DNA of 15,625 nt from an uncultured Clostridia bacterium (lineage in GTDB: Bacteria > Bacillota > Clostridia > Oscillospirales > CAG-272). Within the stretch, counting starts at the first letter, position 1; every line of letters begins with the position of its first letter. The position numbers and the translations under genes were made by a program. Under the pieces are notes generated by a model. The model saw only the letters and a program-made list of their open reading frames with translations, was not told where the DNA came from and did not search any database. The stretch spans positions 1 to 15,625 of the forward strand of contig CALBLD010000104.1 of the NCBI GenBank assembly GCA_937895775.1, given 5' to 3'. This document shows, piece by piece, positions 13,224-15,625 of this stretch.

Positions 13224-14098
13224 TAAGCACCGCCGACCGGGCGGACGCTTCCCGTCTGCTCGGCAGATACCGACTTCACATCGACGACAGTCTTATGCTT
13301 CTTGACTCGGTCTGGTGCAGAACCGTATACTCCGACCGCGAAAACATGCTGTCGCCGCCTGCGTGGCACTCGGCGCACGAGCTTCACCACATAATGAAAG
13401 GCTCAATCGTAATGACGGTCGGCGATGAAGAAATCACCCTTTCGGAGGATGAGTTTGTAATTATACCTCCCAAAAAGGTTCATTCGACTGTCGGTGTATC
13501 CGAAAACTGTGAAAAGTTTGTTTTTGCCTTTGATATACAGAGCAGAAACGAATCGATAAAGGAAACGCTCGGTGAAATAGGCTGCAGGGTCTGCAAAAAA
13601 ACAGTATCCGACAACCGCGCCCGGGTACTCATCGACATGATGCTTGACGAAGCAAAACGATGTGCATCGACTTCCGAGCAGGCACTGTCCGGACTGTGCG
13701 AGCTTGTTCTTCTTGCCTTCTTCGGCGAGTATTCGCAGAAGCAGTCCTCGCCCGCCGTCATGATGAGCGTTTTCGAGTCTGACAAAAGGGTAAACGACAT
13801 AAGAAATTACATAAGCGAAAACATTTCATCGCATATTGACGTCGGCAGTGTGGCAAAACATCTTCATCTCTGCGTAAGACAGGTAAACCGCATCGCAAAG
13901 CAATCAACCGGTCACACCGTAACCGAGATGATAACCGAGGAAAGGCTTTCGCACATAAAAAGACTTCTGCGCAGTGAAATGTCGCTCTCCGAAATCGCCG
14001 AGATGTCCGATTTCAGATCGGAATATTCACTGAACCGTTTTTTCAAAAAATACGAGGGTGAATCGATCGGAAGCTGGCGCAGAAGCATACAAAAATAA
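13220..14098 (+). CDS. AraC-family transcriptional regulator with cupin sensor
   Basis: A 292-residue regulator. An N-terminal cupin-type sensor (about 25-110) shows AWHSAHELHHIMKGSIVMTVGDEEITLSEDEFVIIPPKKVHS, the typical AraC_binding pattern with His residues at 50, 53, 56, 57 and 88. The C-terminal AraC DNA-binding domain (about 190-292) has two helix-turn-helix units, centred at HIDVGSVAKHLHLCVRQVNRIAKQSTG (205-231) and MSLSEIAEMSDFRSEYSLNRFFKKYEGESIGSWR (254-287). The start ATG 13220 overlaps the deacetylase stop (ATGA) and lacks a clear ribosome site, so translation is probably coupled. It sits inside the operon and probably activates it when a sugar is bound. The reading frame continues upstream to 13055, but that part lies within the deacetylase gene in another frame. 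Confidence 0.9.
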   Translation: MISTADRADASRLLGRYRLHIDDSLMLLDSVWCRTVYSDRENMLSPPAWHSAHELHHIMKGSIVMTVGDEEITLSEDEFVIIPPKKVHSTVGVSENCEKFVFAFDIQSRNESIKETLGEIGCRVCKKTVSDNRARVLIDMMLDEAKRCASTSEQALSGLCELVLLAFFGEYSQKQSSPAVMMSVFESDKRVNDIRNYISENISSHIDVGSVAKHLHLCVRQVNRIAKQSTGHTVTEMITEERLSHIKRLLRSEMSLSEIAEMSDFRSEYSLNRFFKKYEGESIGSWRRSIQK

Positions 14099-14112
14099 AC
14101 GGAGATTTTCAT

Positions 14113-15625
14113 ATGGAAAACAATAAAATATTCTCCTCAAACTACGAGGAGAAGCTGTATACCGCAACCGGCGGCATATCCGCCGCCGACAGAGACGACG
14201 AACTTTACGTCAGAGAAATCGTCGGAAAGCTCGGAAAATCGCTTATACTTTGCGACGGGAGTTCGACCGTACTTGCCGACGGTTTCAAAAAAAAGCTTGA
14301 TCCCGACGATTATCTGCGTGTTGCAGAATCCGGACACGACAGCAAGGGAGATTATTTCTCCGTGCCGCGCAAAAACGACACCGATCTTTGTCTGCATGAC
14401 CGAGAAAAATATCTGATATACACCGCACGGATATACGAAGCCGACGGCAAAAAGCTCTGTGTCCTTGCCGATAACGGACAGGAATACGCAGGACTTGGTG
14501 ACAAAGCCGAGTTCGAACGCGCACTGCACAGATTATCACGCTTTTTCGACGCCGATCCGCTGATCCCCGAACCGATAACAAATGCCGAGCAGAGCCGCTC
14601 GGTAGTCTGCGAAGTCCCGTACACCAACACCGAAACCGACTGGAAAACCACCGAATACACAACCTGCTATTCGCCGTCGATTATCATACGCCACGTAAAC
14701 GGCGTAAAGACGATAGTGGTGTCGCACGAACTCTCGCGCGTACTCAACTGGAAGGAGCTTGACACGGTAACCGTCATAAAAATCTCGGTTGACGACGGAA
14801 AAAGCTGGAAAGAGGTTGCAAGTATACCTCACATAAGGTGGGGCGGACTGTTCGAGGTCGGCGGCACCCTTTATCTCTCCGGCACAAACGGAGAAAGAAA
14901 GACGGTCAGTCTTTACCGCTTCAAAGACGACATGAGCTACGATGAGGCGCACTTTGACTTTGACGCAGGCTGGACATCGCCGAACACCGTTCTGATACAC
15001 GGCGGCAGAGTCTATCAGGCACTCGGTCACAGGGTCATATCCGCCGATGTCGGATCCGATCTGCTTTGCAGAGAGTCGTGGACCGTATCCGATTCGCTGT
15101 GGCAGTATCTCACCCGCGAATGGTTCCTTGAAACCTCGGGCGAGCCGCAGGCAAACCGTTTTACGGTCATGGAGGGCAACATGCTCGCCTCCCCCGACGG
15201 CAAAATCTACAACATCATGCGCATTGAATCACAGCCTGCCGCAGGATACGCCGCAATTCTCGGACTGAGTCCGGACGGAAAGAAATATCTGCCGGTTGAC
15301 TGCTGCAAAAATCTTCTGCACTTCCCCACGTCGGTAAGCAAATTTGTCATCCGCAAAGATGAGGCAAGCGGACTCTACCTGTCGCTCACCTCGGTAAAAA
15401 CAATAGAAAACTTCGGCGATCAACGCAATATTCTTGCGCTTGTATGGTCAAAAAACCTGTTTGACTGGAAGAGTGCGGGCGTGGTACTCAGCGACAGAGC
15501 GATAATGAACCCGATATGCTCTGCATACGCACACTCCTTTCAGTATGTCGATTTTGCGATCGACGGGGACGACATAATTCTTCTGGCGCGTGAGGCGGCG
15601 GGAAGAACGAACATATGGCATGACG
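14113..15625 (+). CDS. Sialidase-like beta-propeller protein, partial (3' end outside the window)
   Basis: Open for 504 codons from ATG 14113 (GGAG at 14101-14104) to the window end without a stop. Residues 1-165 form a mixed alpha/beta N-terminal part I do not recognise. From about 180 on the pattern is that of sialidase-like propellers: SVDDGKSW (225-232) is an Asp-box, WGGLFEVGGTLYLSGT (243-258) a blade, MEGNMLASPDGKIYNIMR (353-370), FPTSVSKFVIRKDEASGLYLSLTS (404-427) and LALVWSKNLFDWKSAGVVL (441-459) match blades common in bacterial exo-sialidase-like proteins. No signal peptide is seen, so it is probably cytoplasmic. Whether the Arg triad and Tyr/Glu nucleophile of a true sialidase exist cannot be decided on the partial sequence. 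It lies 14 bases after the AraC gene and belongs to the same operon. Confidence 0.75.
   Translation, partial: MENNKIFSSNYEEKLYTATGGISAADRDDELYVREIVGKLGKSLILCDGSSTVLADGFKKKLDPDDYLRVAESGHDSKGDYFSVPRKNDTDLCLHDREKYLIYTARIYEADGKKLCVLADNGQEYAGLGDKAEFERALHRLSRFFDADPLIPEPITNAEQSRSVVCEVPYTNTETDWKTTEYTTCYSPSIIIRHVNGVKTIVVSHELSRVLNWKELDTVTVIKISVDDGKSWKEVASIPHIRWGGLFEVGGTLYLSGTNGERKTVSLYRFKDDMSYDEAHFDFDAGWTSPNTVLIHGGRVYQALGHRVISADVGSDLLCRESWTVSDSLWQYLTREWFLETSGEPQANRFTVMEGNMLASPDGKIYNIMRIESQPAAGYAAILGLSPDGKKYLPVDCCKNLLHFPTSVSKFVIRKDEASGLYLSLTSVKTIENFGDQRNILALVWSKNLFDWKSAGVVLSDRAIMNPICSAYAHSFQYVDFAIDGDDIILLAREAAGRTNIWHD

Noticed and set aside
1..15625. Mobile elements, CRISPR arrays, tRNA or rRNA genes
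   Set aside because: I saw no transposase or integrase domains, regularly spaced repeats, or cloverleaf-type sequences.

Overview
The window looks like a chromosomal segment of an anaerobic, Gram-positive, endospore-forming Firmicute, probably an uncultured gut-type member of the Clostridia. The evidence is a spoIIGA-sigE pair, a sortase-assembled pilus operon with cell-wall sorting signals, strong AGGAGG-type ribosome binding sites, sigma-A-like promoters with 17-bp spacers and extended -10 elements, and a two-gene SufBC-like (SmsCB) iron-sulphur system of the kind common in strict anaerobes. I see no tRNA, rRNA, CRISPR array, transposase or phage gene.

Layout, left to right. (1) 40-1194, minus strand: a cytoplasmic GH5-like glycoside hydrolase, divergent from the pilus operon. 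(2) 1529-4823, plus strand: a compact pilus operon of a large LPXTG-type pilin with Flg_new, D2-like and SpaA-like domains, a class C sortase and a small second pilin, closed by a very strong terminator at 4836-4876. The 205-nt pilin-sortase gap can fold into several hairpins. (3) 4962-6564, plus strand: spoIIGA and sigE, encoding the pro-sigma-E protease and the mother-cell sigma factor. The spoIIGA reading frame has no ATG, GTG or TTG at a sensible place. A bidirectional terminator (6570-6607) follows, and no sigG is present next to sigE. (4) 6608-8282, minus strand: smsC-smsB, an ABC ATPase and a SufB/D-fold scaffold. (5) 8483-10584, plus strand: a TetR regulator, an ABC ATPase (TTG start, overlapping tetR) and an ABC-2 permease, with a 14-bp palindromic operator candidate just after the tetR promoter. 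(6) 10636-11235: mscL with a long charged C-terminal insertion, its own promoter and a terminator. (7) 11451 to the window end, plus strand: a catabolic-looking operon of a DHDPS/N-acetylneuraminate-lyase-family aldolase, a signal-less NodB-type deacetylase, an AraC regulator translationally coupled to it, and a signal-less sialidase-like beta-propeller protein that runs off the end. Its promoter is followed directly by a strongly foldable leader RNA.

The most interesting items are the last operon with its leader, which I infer handles an acetylated acidic sugar inside the cell; the apparently non-canonical start of spoIIGA; and the folded pilin-sortase intergenic region, which could set the pilin-to-sortase ratio. 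No part is proven to be a new system; each is a hypothesis from sequence alone.
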